DNA of 64,000 nucleotides from NCBI RefSeq assembly GCF_036924535.1, contig NZ_JAZHRT010000001.1, positions 4,960,001 through 5,024,000 of the forward strand, in the 5' to 3' direction. The notes under the pieces were generated by a model that was not told the DNA's origin, made no database searches, and was given only the letters and a program-made list of their open reading frames with translations. The DNA is from Bradyrhizobium sp. AZCC 2262 (GTDB taxonomy: Bacteria; Pseudomonadota; Alphaproteobacteria; Rhizobiales; Xanthobacteraceae). This document shows positions 17,978 to 26,454 of this stretch, piece after piece. How positions within the stretch are numbered: the stretch's first letter is position 1; the number at the start of each line of letters is the position of its first letter. Position numbers and translations under genes: made by a program.

Positions 17978-18625
17978 ATGCCCAAAAAACGATCTGACGA
18001 TATCAAGCCGCAGCGGCGCGATCCGGCGGCAACCCGCAAAAAACTGCTGACGGCGGCGCGGCGCGAATTTGCCGATAGCGGTCTCGCCGGCGCCCGGGTC
18101 GACGAGATCGCCGCGCGTGCGGGCGTCAACAAGCAGCTCGTCTATCACTATTTCGGCGACAAGGATGCGCTGTATCTGGCGGTGCTGGAATGGGTCTACG
18201 AGGAGATCCGCGCCCAGGAGCGCAAGCTCAATCTCGAAGGATTGCCGCCCGAGCAGGCGATCAAGAAGCTGATCGAAAGCTCCTTCGATCACCTCGCCGC
18301 GCATCCCGACTTCATCGTGCTGCTGAACGATGAGAACCGCGGCGGCGCCCGCCATGTGCGCGGCTCGCGCAAGCTGGAGGCAATGCATTCGCCGCTGGTC
18401 AGCCTGGTTTCGACCATTCTCGGCGAGGGCGTCAAGGCCGGCATATTCCGCAAAGGGATCAATCCTGTACATCTCTATATCTCGATTGCAGGGCTCAGCT
18501 ATTTCTACTTTTCGAACACGCCGACGCTGTCGGCGATCTTCGGCAAGGACCTGTCGAGCCGGACCGCCCGGCAGGCACGCCGCAAGCACGTGGTCGATCT
18601 GGTGATGCATTCGCTTCGGCCGTAA
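17978..18625 (+). CDS. TetR-family transcriptional regulator
   Basis: 215 residues from ATG 17978; a TTG at 17957 in the same frame would place the candidate operator inside the gene and is less likely. The N-terminal helix-turn-helix is TRKKLLTAARREFADSGLAGARVDEIAARAGVNKQLVYHYFGDKDALY (in parts), the typical TetR pattern. The C-terminal ligand domain is unassigned. Its gene is divergent from solute-binding copy 1 and directly upstream of the ABC permease operon; matching palindromes precede both, so it probably represses itself, that operon and possibly copy 1. Confidence 0.87.
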   Translation: MPKKRSDDIKPQRRDPAATRKKLLTAARREFADSGLAGARVDEIAARAGVNKQLVYHYFGDKDALYLAVLEWVYEEIRAQERKLNLEGLPPEQAIKKLIESSFDHLAAHPDFIVLLNDENRGGARHVRGSRKLEAMHSPLVSLVSTILGEGVKAGIFRKGINPVHLYISIAGLSYFYFSNTPTLSAIFGKDLSSRTARQARRKHVVDLVMHSLRP

Positions 18626-18644
18626 TCAACCAGATGGTTGATTA
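18623..18644. promoter_or_regulatory. Candidate TetR operator O2 (perfect palindrome)
   Basis: Arms TAATCAACCA and TGGTTGATTA surround a 2-base centre (GA), a perfect inverted repeat that begins at the TetR stop codon and ends 68 bp before the ABC permease start. It is well placed to control the permease-led operon. Confidence 0.65.
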
Positions 18645-18712
18645 GTGAAGGCGGCCGCGATAGATTGTCGCCACGCGACCGGGAACCGGGCGCGTGAGCA
18701 AGGGAGTGCACG

Positions 18713-19483
18713 GTGTTCAGCGGTGACGGCGGATCGGCACGGTCTTTCGCGATCATCCTGATCGTGCATCTGGCTGTGATCGTGCTGTGGCAGGTATTGG
18801 TCGACGCCTTCCAGATACCGAAATTCATCCTGCCCTCGCCGCTTGCAACCATCAAGACGCTGGCCTCGCCGAACTATGCCTGGCTTTCCAATCTCGCGGT
18901 GACCGCTGTCGAAATTCTCGGCGGGTTCTGTCTTGGTGCGCTGGTCGGCGTCATGCTGGCGGTGATGTTCACCTGGTCGCCACTGATCAGCCTGTTGCTG
19001 CTGCCGCTGTTCGTGACGCTGAACATGATTCCGAAAGTGGCGCTTGGGCCGCTGTTCATCGTCTGGTTCTCCTACGGCATCTTCCCGAACATCCTGATCG
19101 CGTTTTCGATCTGCTTCTTTCCGATCCTGCTGACGACCGCACGCGGCTTGAGCGAGGTCGAGCCGGATCTGTTGGATCTCGTAAAATCGCTGCGCGGCTC
19201 GCGCTGGACGCTGTTCCGAAAGATCCAGTTGCCGGGCGCGCTGCCTTACGTGTTCTCTGGAATGAAGGTGGGCGCGATCCTGGCGGTAGCCGGCGCGATC
19301 GTCGGCGAGTTCATCGCCTCCGAGCGTGGGCTCGGCTATCTCATGATTCAGGTGCAGTCGTCGCTCGATACGCCCGCGATGGTGATGGCCGTCGTGCTCC
19401 TGACGTTGCTGGGCGTAGCGCTGTATGGGCTCGTGCTCGGCCTGGAGCGGATGTTCGTTGTCCGTGACATCCGGCTGCAATAG
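18713..19483 (+). CDS. ABC permease (SsuC/TauC-type)
   Basis: 256 residues with about six membrane segments. The cytoplasmic EAA loop that docks on the ATPase is seen as DLVKSLRGSRWTLFRKIQLPGALPYVFSGMKVG, and VEILGGFCLGALVGVML and AGAIVGEFIASERGLGYLM are typical of the nitrate/sulfonate/taurine/pyrimidine permease family. The permease start (ATA-free ATG... read as GTG at 18713) follows a GGGAG ribosome site. First gene of an operon with epimerase-like, GNAT, DapA-like and ATPase genes; two paralogous binding proteins outside the operon probably serve it. Confidence 0.87.
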   Translation: MFSGDGGSARSFAIILIVHLAVIVLWQVLVDAFQIPKFILPSPLATIKTLASPNYAWLSNLAVTAVEILGGFCLGALVGVMLAVMFTWSPLISLLLLPLFVTLNMIPKVALGPLFIVWFSYGIFPNILIAFSICFFPILLTTARGLSEVEPDLLDLVKSLRGSRWTLFRKIQLPGALPYVFSGMKVGAILAVAGAIVGEFIASERGLGYLMIQVQSSLDTPAMVMAVVLLTLLGVALYGLVLGLERMFVVRDIRLQ

Positions 19484-19500
19484 GAAAACGGGAAAGAAGC

Positions 19501-20538
19501 ATGCTGTTGACGCGTGAAAACCTGCCGCAGACGATTTCGGATATCGCAGCACTCGACGAATTGCTGTGCCGCCCGAGCCAGGCGCTGATCGACGATCTCC
19601 GCAAGGTCGACGGCGACATTATGATCCTCGGCGTTGCCGGCAAGATGGGGCCGACGCTGGCGGGCCTTGCCAAGGCCGCCGTGCCGGAGTGCCGCGTGAT
19701 CGGCGTCGCCCGATTCAGCGATCCCGCCGTCGAGGACTGGCTGCAGGCGCGCGGCGTCGAGACGCTAAATTGCGACCTGCTCGACGAAGCCGCGATCAAG
19801 GCGCTGCCGAAAATTCCAAATATCGTGTTCATGGCCGGGCGCAAATTCGGCGCCGAGGGTGACCTCTCGCTGACCTGGGCGATGAATTCGCACGTCCCTG
19901 CCCTGGTCGCGCAGGCATTTGCGGGTTCACGTATCGTCGCGTTCTCGACCGGCTGCGTCTATCCGTTCGTGCCGGTCGACGGCAAAGGCTCGGACGAGGA
20001 CATGGCCCCCAATCCGCCCGGCGAGTACGCACAATCCTGCGTCGGGCGCGAGCGCATGTTCGAGTATTTCTCGAAAAAGTATTCGACGCCCGGCCGGCTG
20101 TTCCGGCTCAACTATGCGATCGACATGCGCTACGGCGTGCTGCACGACATCGCAAGCAAGGTCCTCCAGGGCAAGCCGATCGACGTCAGCCTCGGCCATG
20201 TCAATTTCATCTGGCAGGGTGATGCTTCTGCGCAGGCGCTGCGCTGCCTCGCGCATTGCGACACGCCGACCTCGCCGATCAATGTCAGCGGCCATGAAAT
20301 ACTTGCCGTGCGCGACCTCGCCGCGAAATTCGGTCAGCGTTTCGGCCGCGCGCCCGTGATCGTCGGCAAGGAAGAGCCGACGGCATGGCTGACCAATACC
20401 TCGCAGGCGGTGAAGCTGTTCGGCTTGCCTATTGTCGATACCGAGCAGCTCGTCAGTTGGACCGCCGACTGGGTGTCGCGATCGATGCCGAGCCTCGGCA
20501 AGCCCACCAAGTATGAGGTGCGCGATGGCCGCTATTGA
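19501..20538 (+). CDS. NAD-dependent epimerase/dehydratase-like protein
   Basis: 345 residues of the extended short-chain dehydrogenase fold. The nucleotide-binding loop is MILGVAGKMGPTLAGLA near residue 41, and STGCVYPFVP supplies the Ser/Thr position. The catalytic YxxxK motif is altered: the only candidate Tyr is in GEYAQSCVGRERM, where the Lys is replaced by Cys, so classical proton transfer may be lost or rearranged. Family members act on sugar nucleotides or on hydroxyacids. It is the second gene in the permease operon (17 bp gap) and overlaps the GNAT gene by 14 bp. Substrate unknown. Confidence 0.78.
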   Translation: MLLTRENLPQTISDIAALDELLCRPSQALIDDLRKVDGDIMILGVAGKMGPTLAGLAKAAVPECRVIGVARFSDPAVEDWLQARGVETLNCDLLDEAAIKALPKIPNIVFMAGRKFGAEGDLSLTWAMNSHVPALVAQAFAGSRIVAFSTGCVYPFVPVDGKGSDEDMAPNPPGEYAQSCVGRERMFEYFSKKYSTPGRLFRLNYAIDMRYGVLHDIASKVLQGKPIDVSLGHVNFIWQGDASAQALRCLAHCDTPTSPINVSGHEILAVRDLAAKFGQRFGRAPVIVGKEEPTAWLTNTSQAVKLFGLPIVDTEQLVSWTADWVSRSMPSLGKPTKYEVRDGRY

Positions 20539-21349
20539 GCCGATCGACATCGTCGAGCTCGGTGTCGGCGACGCGCAGGCCGGACTTGTGCTGTCCACTG
20601 AGGCGGGCTGGAACCAGAACGAGGCCGACTGGCGGTTCTTCCTGAGCCAGGGCGTCGTGTTCGGCATGCGCGACGGCGCGCGGCTGGTAGCGACTGCCGC
20701 GCTGCTGCCCTACTCGGCCGGCAATGCCTGGATCAGCATGGTGCTGGTGACCGCGGACTTCCGCCGGCGCGGCATTGCGACAAAACTCGTCGATGCCTGC
20801 CTCAACGTGGCGGCAAGGCGTTGTCTGACGACCTGGCTGGACGCGACCACCGCCGGCGCCACCGTCTACGAGCCGCTCGGCTTCATGCCGACGCTGCAAC
20901 TGAGACGGTTGCGGCTAACGAAGCCGCGAGACACCGGGGCGTCTCGGCCGCTATCGGCCGGCAACCTCGACGCGTTGGCCGCTCGCGATGGCAGCGCCAT
21001 GGGATTCGACCGCAGCACATTGCTGTCGGAATTTTCCGTGCGTCCGGGCTCTCGCATCGTGTCTGATGACCGCGCCATGGCCCTCGTCCGCAATGGACGC
21101 ACCGCGCGTCATATCGGTCCGCTGCTGGCCGATCGCGCCGATCAGGCGCTTGCGCTGGTGGAAGCCATCGTTAGCTCAGAAACCGGCCCCTGGCTGATCG
21201 ACGCCGTCTATTCCGAGGGCGAGTTTCTGAACGGGCTTGTTCAGTCAGGCTGGAACATCGAGCGGCCATTTCAACGCATGCGCTTTGGCCGTGCCACCGC
21301 GCCCCCTGCGCAATTGCCGTTCGCCGTGGCCGGACCGGAATTTGGATAG
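20525..21349 (+). CDS. GNAT N-acetyltransferase with C-terminal Acetyltransf_18 domain
   Basis: 274 residues from ATG 20525, which overlaps the epimerase gene by 14 bp, implying translational coupling. The N-terminal GNAT domain shows the acetyl-CoA loop VTADFRRRGIATKLVDACL (RRxGIA motif) near residue 80. The C-terminal half (about 140-274) resembles the second domain often fused to such proteins. It probably acetylates an amine released or imported by the operon's own ABC system (inference). Confidence 0.8.
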   Translation: MAAIEPIDIVELGVGDAQAGLVLSTEAGWNQNEADWRFFLSQGVVFGMRDGARLVATAALLPYSAGNAWISMVLVTADFRRRGIATKLVDACLNVAARRCLTTWLDATTAGATVYEPLGFMPTLQLRRLRLTKPRDTGASRPLSAGNLDALAARDGSAMGFDRSTLLSEFSVRPGSRIVSDDRAMALVRNGRTARHIGPLLADRADQALALVEAIVSSETGPWLIDAVYSEGEFLNGLVQSGWNIERPFQRMRFGRATAPPAQLPFAVAGPEFG

Positions 21350-21359
21350 GAAGCGCGTC

Positions 21360-22415
21360 ATGCATCATAGCGAAATCAAAGCCGACGTTCGGAAGCTGAT
21401 CGCCGACGGCACCGTACTCCCGGCGCATCCGCTCGCGCTCGATGCCAATCGCACACTCGACGCGAGGCACCAGCGAGCGCTAACGCGCTATTACCTCGAT
21501 GCCGGCGCCGGCGGATTGGCCGTCGGCGTCCACACCACGCAGTTTGCGATCCGCGACGTCGGCCTGTACCGCCCGGTGCTGGAGCTGGCGGCGGAGACCG
21601 CAGCTTCTTGGACCAAGCGGCCGGTCGCGATGGTCGCGGGGCTCGCCGGACCGACCCCACAAGCCGTTGCGGAAGCGCAAACGGCACGCGGCATCGGCTA
21701 TCACGCCGGCCTGCTCAGCCTTGCCGCGATGAAATCGGCATCCGAGGATGAGATCATCGCCCATTGCGAGGCGGTGGCGCGGGAGATCCCGCTGGTCGGC
21801 TTCTATCTGCAGCCGGCGGTCGGCGGCGTCATCCTCAGTGCCGATTTCTGGCGGCACTTTGCCGCCATCGACAACGTCATCGCCATCAAGATCGCGCCGT
21901 TCAACCGCTATCGGACACTCGACGTGCTGCGCGGGGTGGCCGCCGCCGGCGCCCTTGACCGCGTCGCGCTCTATACCGGCAATGACGATCACATCCTGCT
22001 CGATCTGATGCTGCCGTTCGACCTGCGCGACAACGGCGTCACCACCCGCGCCTGGTTCAAGGGCGGCCTGCTCGGGCACTGGTCGGTCTGGACCGCGAGC
22101 GCCATTAAGCAGTTCGAGATGTGCAAGACGGCGCGCGGCAAGGACAGCGTGCCGGCCGACCTGCTGGCGCTCGACGCCCGCGTCACCGATTGCAACAGCG
22201 CGTTCTTCGATGTCGCCAACAATTTCCACGGCTGCATCGCCGGTTGTCATGAAATCCTGCGGCGGCAGGGATTGATGCAAGGGCTGTGGTGCCTCGATCC
22301 TGCCGAGGGTCTCAGCCCCGGGCAGATGACCGAGATCGACCGCGTCTGTCGCGAGCATGCCGATCTCTCCGACGACGCCTTCGTGAAGACGAACTTGCAG
22401 AAATGGCTGGTATGA
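21360..22415 (+). CDS. DapA-family aldolase/lyase
   Basis: 351 residues from ATG 21360 (ribosome site AGGAAG). A TIM barrel of the dihydrodipicolinate synthase/N-acetylneuraminate lyase superfamily: GAGGLAVGVHTTQFAI matches the pyruvate-binding loop region and IDNVIAIKIAPFNRYRTL places the Schiff-base Lys (in AIKIAP). Longer than DapA (about 290), so it is a divergent catabolic relative and not the lysine-pathway enzyme. Overlaps the ATPase gene by 4 bp (ATGA). With the GNAT and epimerase-like genes it may cleave the imported compound. Confidence 0.78.
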   Translation: MHHSEIKADVRKLIADGTVLPAHPLALDANRTLDARHQRALTRYYLDAGAGGLAVGVHTTQFAIRDVGLYRPVLELAAETAASWTKRPVAMVAGLAGPTPQAVAEAQTARGIGYHAGLLSLAAMKSASEDEIIAHCEAVAREIPLVGFYLQPAVGGVILSADFWRHFAAIDNVIAIKIAPFNRYRTLDVLRGVAAAGALDRVALYTGNDDHILLDLMLPFDLRDNGVTTRAWFKGGLLGHWSVWTASAIKQFEMCKTARGKDSVPADLLALDARVTDCNSAFFDVANNFHGCIAGCHEILRRQGLMQGLWCLDPAEGLSPGQMTEIDRVCREHADLSDDAFVKTNLQKWLV

Positions 22416-23191
22416 GCGCCGACGAGCCTTTCATCAGCCTGCAGAACGTCCGCAAGGTCTATCGGTCGAAGGGCTCCGAGTTCCTTGCCGTCTCCGACGT
22501 CACCATGGACGTCAGGGAAGGCGAACTGGTCTCGCTGGTCGGCCCGTCCGGTTGCGGCAAGACCACGGTGCTGAAGATCCTGGCCGGGCTGCACGAGGCC
22601 GACGGCGGCACCATCAAAATCGGCAATTCGAAAACGCCGTTCGATCCGGCGCGCGATATCGGCATGGTGTTCCAGCAGGCCTTGCTGCTGAAATGGCGAA
22701 CCATCCTCGACAATGTATTGCTGCCGGCCGAAATCGTCGGCCTGCCGATGAAGGCCGCGCGAACCCGCGCCCGGGAGCTGCTCAACCTGGTCGGGCTCGC
22801 CGGTTACGAAGACAAATATCCGCAGCAATTGTCCGGCGGCATGCAGCAGCGAACCGCGATCGCGCGCGCCTTTATCCACGATCCAAAACTGATCCTGATG
22901 GACGAGCCGTTCGGCGCGCTCGATGCGCTGACCCGCGAACAGATGAACCTCGAAATGCTGCGGATCTGGCGCGAAAGCGGCAAGACGATCATTTTCGTGA
23001 CGCATAGCATCCAGGAGGCCGTCTTCCTCGCCTCGCATTGCGCCGTGCTCACCGCCGGCCCGGCGCGGATGGCAGAATATTTCCCGATCGAATTGCCGTT
23101 CCCGCGCGGACTGCCGATCAAGACCACGGACGAATTCGGCACTTACGCGCGACGGATCTATGCGGGTCTGGGATTGAGTGCAGGCGCTTGA
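22412..23191 (+). CDS. ABC ATPase (SsuB/TauB-type)
   Basis: 259 residues from ATG 22412 (in-frame ATG at 22403 also possible). Walker A is VGPSGCGKTTVLKILAG near residue 43, the signature is LSGGMQQRTAIARAF and Walker B is LILMDEPFGALDALTRE, followed by the H-loop VTHSIQEAVFLA. This is the nitrate/sulfonate/taurine subgroup. It energises the permease encoded at the head of the operon and ends it; only 3 bp separate its stop from that of the convergent binding-protein copy 2. Confidence 0.9.
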   Translation: MSADEPFISLQNVRKVYRSKGSEFLAVSDVTMDVREGELVSLVGPSGCGKTTVLKILAGLHEADGGTIKIGNSKTPFDPARDIGMVFQQALLLKWRTILDNVLLPAEIVGLPMKAARTRARELLNLVGLAGYEDKYPQQLSGGMQQRTAIARAFIHDPKLILMDEPFGALDALTREQMNLEMLRIWRESGKTIIFVTHSIQEAVFLASHCAVLTAGPARMAEYFPIELPFPRGLPIKTTDEFGTYARRIYAGLGLSAGA

Positions 23192-23194
23192 GCC

Positions 23195-24199
23195 TCACTT
23201 CTCAATCTTGCTGGCATCCATCTTGACGGCGGGATCGAGCAGCCTGCTGGTGAAGGAACTCTCGACCGCAAACGGCTTTTCGATACCGAGGTAGGTCTGC
23301 ACGAGATCGTAGTCCTTCCGCATCCGTCCCTCGTCGATCCAGCCCAGCGCCTTGGTCGTCGTAAATTCATCCGCCATCAGATATTTGATGCGGCCCCATT
23401 GCAGCAACTGCTCTTCGCGGTCGAGACCGGTCACCTGGTCGAGCAGCGCCTTCAGGCAAGGCTCGAAGTCGGCGACACAAGCGGCATAGGCCTTCTGCGT
23501 GATACGAACGAAATCCTCCGACAGCTTCGGGTTCTTCTCGAGGAAGGCACCGTTGACGATCAGCGAATTGCCGTAGGAATTGAGGCCGATGTCCTTCCAG
23601 TTAAGTGACCCGAGATCGCTGCCAAACTCCCTCAGCTTGATATCGTGCGAATTATAGAAATCGCTGATGATTTCGACGATACGGCCTTTCAGTGCGGCCG
23701 ACTTCGCGGTCGGCCCGACATTGACGAAGGAGACCGAGTCCGGCGCGAGGCCCGCGGCCTTGGCGAAGGCCGGCCACATCACGCGCGAGGCATCACCGGG
23801 AGGGTTGCCTATCTTGCGCCCGGCAAAATCCTTCGGGCCGTTCACGCCATAGCTCTTGAGCCAGTAGAAGGTCTGGCCGGTGTTGGCATAGATGCTCATG
23901 AGCGCGACCGCATCGGCGCCCTTGCTGCGGGCGACCAGCATGGTCGCGAGATCCGAAATGCCGAACGGCGCGCCACCCGAGCCGACCTTGAGCGACGAAA
24001 CGCCCGATCCTTTGCCGACCTCAATGCTGAGATCGATGCCAGCCTTCTGGTACCAGCCCTGCGATTTTGCGTAATAAAATGGCGAGTGATCCGCGGCCGG
24101 CGTCCAGTTCAGGATGAGGCTCACGCTTTGACCAGCCTGGGCCGGCGCGATCGGCGCGGCAAGCGCGAGCAGCAGCAAGGCAAATCTCAAACCCTTCAA
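23195..24199 (-). CDS. NMT1/ThiY-like ABC solute-binding protein, copy 2
   Basis: 334 residues, same length as copy 1 and alignable without gaps; segments such as NWTP-ADHSPFYYAKSQGWY, GDASRVMWPAFAKAAG and TTTKALGWID are shared. The start codon is TTG at 24199 with a GGGGAGA ribosome site and a signal peptide ending at AGQS. Differences cluster in the signal peptide and a few surface positions, so both probably bind related ligands. It has no visible TetR palindrome upstream, unlike copy 1, so the two may be expressed under different conditions. Confidence 0.87.
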   Translation of the reverse strand: MKGLRFALLLLALAAPIAPAQAGQSVSLILNWTPAADHSPFYYAKSQGWYQKAGIDLSIEVGKGSGVSSLKVGSGGAPFGISDLATMLVARSKGADAVALMSIYANTGQTFYWLKSYGVNGPKDFAGRKIGNPPGDASRVMWPAFAKAAGLAPDSVSFVNVGPTAKSAALKGRIVEIISDFYNSHDIKLREFGSDLGSLNWKDIGLNSYGNSLIVNGAFLEKNPKLSEDFVRITQKAYAACVADFEPCLKALLDQVTGLDREEQLLQWGRIKYLMADEFTTTKALGWIDEGRMRKDYDLVQTYLGIEKPFAVESSFTSRLLDPAVKMDASKIEK

Positions 24200-24264
24200 T
24201 ACTTCTCTCCCCGCTGTCCGACCCGGAATGTCAGAGATCGCCTGCCCGGCCGCAATCGTCCAGG

Positions 24265-25368
24265 CTACTCAAATGCCACAGGTCCGGTATCGCGATAGGC
24301 CCAGCAACTCTCCTTTGGCAGCGAAACCTGGGTCTCGATACCCACCTGATGCCGGGCCGCGGTACCGAGTTCGACCACCTCCAGCCGCCGGCCGAACAGT
24401 TCGATGCCGTAGGCGGTCTGCGTGCCCTGATAGCGGCGGTCGAGGACGCGAGCGGGAAAGACGTTGGCACCGCCATGTTGGCCGATCGAGATGTTCTCCG
24501 GCCGTAGCGCAATGCGTACCTTCTCATCCGGGCTGAGCGAATGCAGCAATGCCACCTCACCTCGCCGCCCCTCGCCGAAATCGACCGTGCCGAATACGCC
24601 GTTGCGCGATACCAGCGTGCCTGGAAGCTCATTGGTCGCGCCGGTGAAATTGGCGACGAACAAATCTGCCGGACGGTTATAGATCGCATCAGGCGTATCC
24701 ATCTGCAGCAGTTTGCCGTCGCGCATTACGCCGATGCGGTCGCCGAGCACCACCGCTTCGGCCTGGTCGTGGGTGACGTAGAGCGCAGTCATCCCCGTTT
24801 GCTTGAGGATCACGCGAAGATCATCGCGCAGCCGCAGGCGCAGCTTGGCGTCGAGGTTCGACAGCGGCTCGTCGAGCAGCAGCAATTGCGGCCGGTACAC
24901 GATGCTGCGCGCCAGCGCCACGCGCTGCATCTGGCCGCCCGATAATGCGACCACCGGCCGGTCGGCATATTCCGACAGGCCGACCAGTTCGAGCGCCTCG
25001 TCGACCTTGTGGCGGGCGTCGGCGCGCGAAAGTTTTCGGTGCTTGAGCGGATAGACCACGTTCTGCCGCACCGTCATATGCGGCCACACCGCATAGGACT
25101 GAAACACCATGCCGAGATCGCGCAGACGTGGCGGCACCAGGATGCCGCGTTCGGGCGACGACACGATCCTGCCGGCAATGCTGATTTCGCCCGATGTCGG
25201 GTGTTCCAGCCCCGCGACACAGCGCAGCGTGGTGGTCTTGCCGCAGCCGGAGGGGCCGAGCAGAACCACGATCTCGCCGGCCGGCACGCCAAAACTGACG
25301 CCATCGATCGCCGGCCGGCCGATCGCAAACTGCTTGCGCAGGTCGGTGACTTCGAGGGTTGCCGTCAT
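24265..25368 (-). CDS. ABC ATPase with TOBE domain (FbpC/PotA-type)
   Basis: 367 residues from ATG 25368. The ATPase domain has Walker A LGPSGCGKTTTLRC near residue 38, signature LSGGQMQRVALARS, Walker B LLLLDEPLSNLDAKLR and VTHDQAEAV. A C-terminal TOBE regulatory domain (about 285-367, with VRIALRPENISIG) is typical of iron, putrescine and 2-aminoethylphosphonate importers. It is last in an operon after the fused permease and the binding protein, with a 28 bp gap from the latter. Confidence 0.88.
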   Translation of the reverse strand: MTATLEVTDLRKQFAIGRPAIDGVSFGVPAGEIVVLLGPSGCGKTTTLRCVAGLEHPTSGEISIAGRIVSSPERGILVPPRLRDLGMVFQSYAVWPHMTVRQNVVYPLKHRKLSRADARHKVDEALELVGLSEYADRPVVALSGGQMQRVALARSIVYRPQLLLLDEPLSNLDAKLRLRLRDDLRVILKQTGMTALYVTHDQAEAVVLGDRIGVMRDGKLLQMDTPDAIYNRPADLFVANFTGATNELPGTLVSRNGVFGTVDFGEGRRGEVALLHSLSPDEKVRIALRPENISIGQHGGANVFPARVLDRRYQGTQTAYGIELFGRRLEVVELGTAARHQVGIETQVSLPKESCWAYRDTGPVAFE

Positions 25369-25396
25369 CGGTTCGATGATTTCCCTGATGTAACGA

Positions 25397-26431
25397 TCAT
25401 TGCGCGTAACCGTAGGTCTTGTTCCAATCGGCAATCCACGCCGCCTGCAACTTCACATACTGATCGAACTTGGGGAACCAGACCTTGACCACTTTGGGAT
25501 CAAAGCCTTCCGGGTATGCCGGCGGCACCTTCAGTGACGTGAGGTTGCCGAGTTCCTTGATCATGAACGTCTGTCCCTCTTTCGACAGGCACCAGTTGAG
25601 AAACAGCTTTGCCGCGTTGGGATGAGCGGCGGTTTTCGGAATGCCCGTGGCATAGGGATTGACCGGTGCGCCTTCCGGCGGAAAGAAGATCTGGATCGGC
25701 GCGCCGTCTTTCTGCTTCGGATAGATCGCGTTGTAGAGCAAAGGTCCCATGGCGATTTCGCCGCGCACCAGCGAATCCGACATCGGCGCGCCCGATGGAT
25801 AGAGGACCGGATGGGTCGTCGCCTGCTTGGCCCAATAATCCTCGCCGAGCACCTGGCGCTCGAACATCACCCGCGTCCACGTGGTGCCGCCCGACGGAGC
25901 GATCACCTGCCCGGTCAATTTGTTGTATTCTGGCTTGGTGAGGTCCATCCAGGTTTTTGGCGGGTTCTTGACCAGTTCGGTGTTGTAGGCGATCGACCAT
26001 ACCAGCGTGGCGCGCGGCCAGAGCTGCGGCGCGATCTGCGCGTCGGGATTGTAGTCGGCCGCGTTCGGCGGCGCGTAGTCCTGGAACATGTCCGCCAGCG
26101 GCTGCATCAGCGCACGGTCGGAATGATCGACCACGTCGGCGATCAACTTGCCGGCAGCGGCCTCGGTCTTCACGCGCGTGATCAATTGGCCGCCGGGCGC
26201 GCGCACCATCTCGACCTTGATCTCGGGGAAGCGCTTGTTGAAGGCCTTGATGACCTGCTGTTCCACTTCGGCGAAATTCGCGGTGTAGAATACCAGCTTG
26301 CCCTCGGCCTTCGCAGCGGCAATCAATTCGGGCGAGCCGAACTCCTGCGCCTGCGCCGCGGCGCTCCATGTCAGCGCCAGGCCAGCAATGCCGACGATTG
26401 CGGCAATGTTGCCGAAGGTCCTTCCAGTCAT
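25397..26431 (-). CDS. Iron/phosphonate-type ABC solute-binding protein
   Basis: 344 residues from ATG 26431, chosen because GGAGGA lies 6 bases before it; a TTG six bases further up is in frame. A signal peptide ends at AAAQAQEF. The mature protein starts with ELIAAAKAEGKLVFYTANFAEVEQQVIKAFNKRFP, the FbpA/FutA/PhnS-like pattern, and contains AYNTELVKNPPKTWMDL. The Tyr pair that binds ferric iron in FutA-type proteins is not obvious, so the ligand could equally be an organic phosphonate. Lies 23 bp after the permease gene. Confidence 0.85.
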   Translation of the reverse strand: MTGRTFGNIAAIVGIAGLALTWSAAAQAQEFGSPELIAAAKAEGKLVFYTANFAEVEQQVIKAFNKRFPEIKVEMVRAPGGQLITRVKTEAAAGKLIADVVDHSDRALMQPLADMFQDYAPPNAADYNPDAQIAPQLWPRATLVWSIAYNTELVKNPPKTWMDLTKPEYNKLTGQVIAPSGGTTWTRVMFERQVLGEDYWAKQATTHPVLYPSGAPMSDSLVRGEIAMGPLLYNAIYPKQKDGAPIQIFFPPEGAPVNPYATGIPKTAAHPNAAKLFLNWCLSKEGQTFMIKELGNLTSLKVPPAYPEGFDPKVVKVWFPKFDQYVKLQAAWIADWNKTYGYAQ

Positions 26432-26454
26432 AGCCAATCCTCCCGTTCGTCTTG

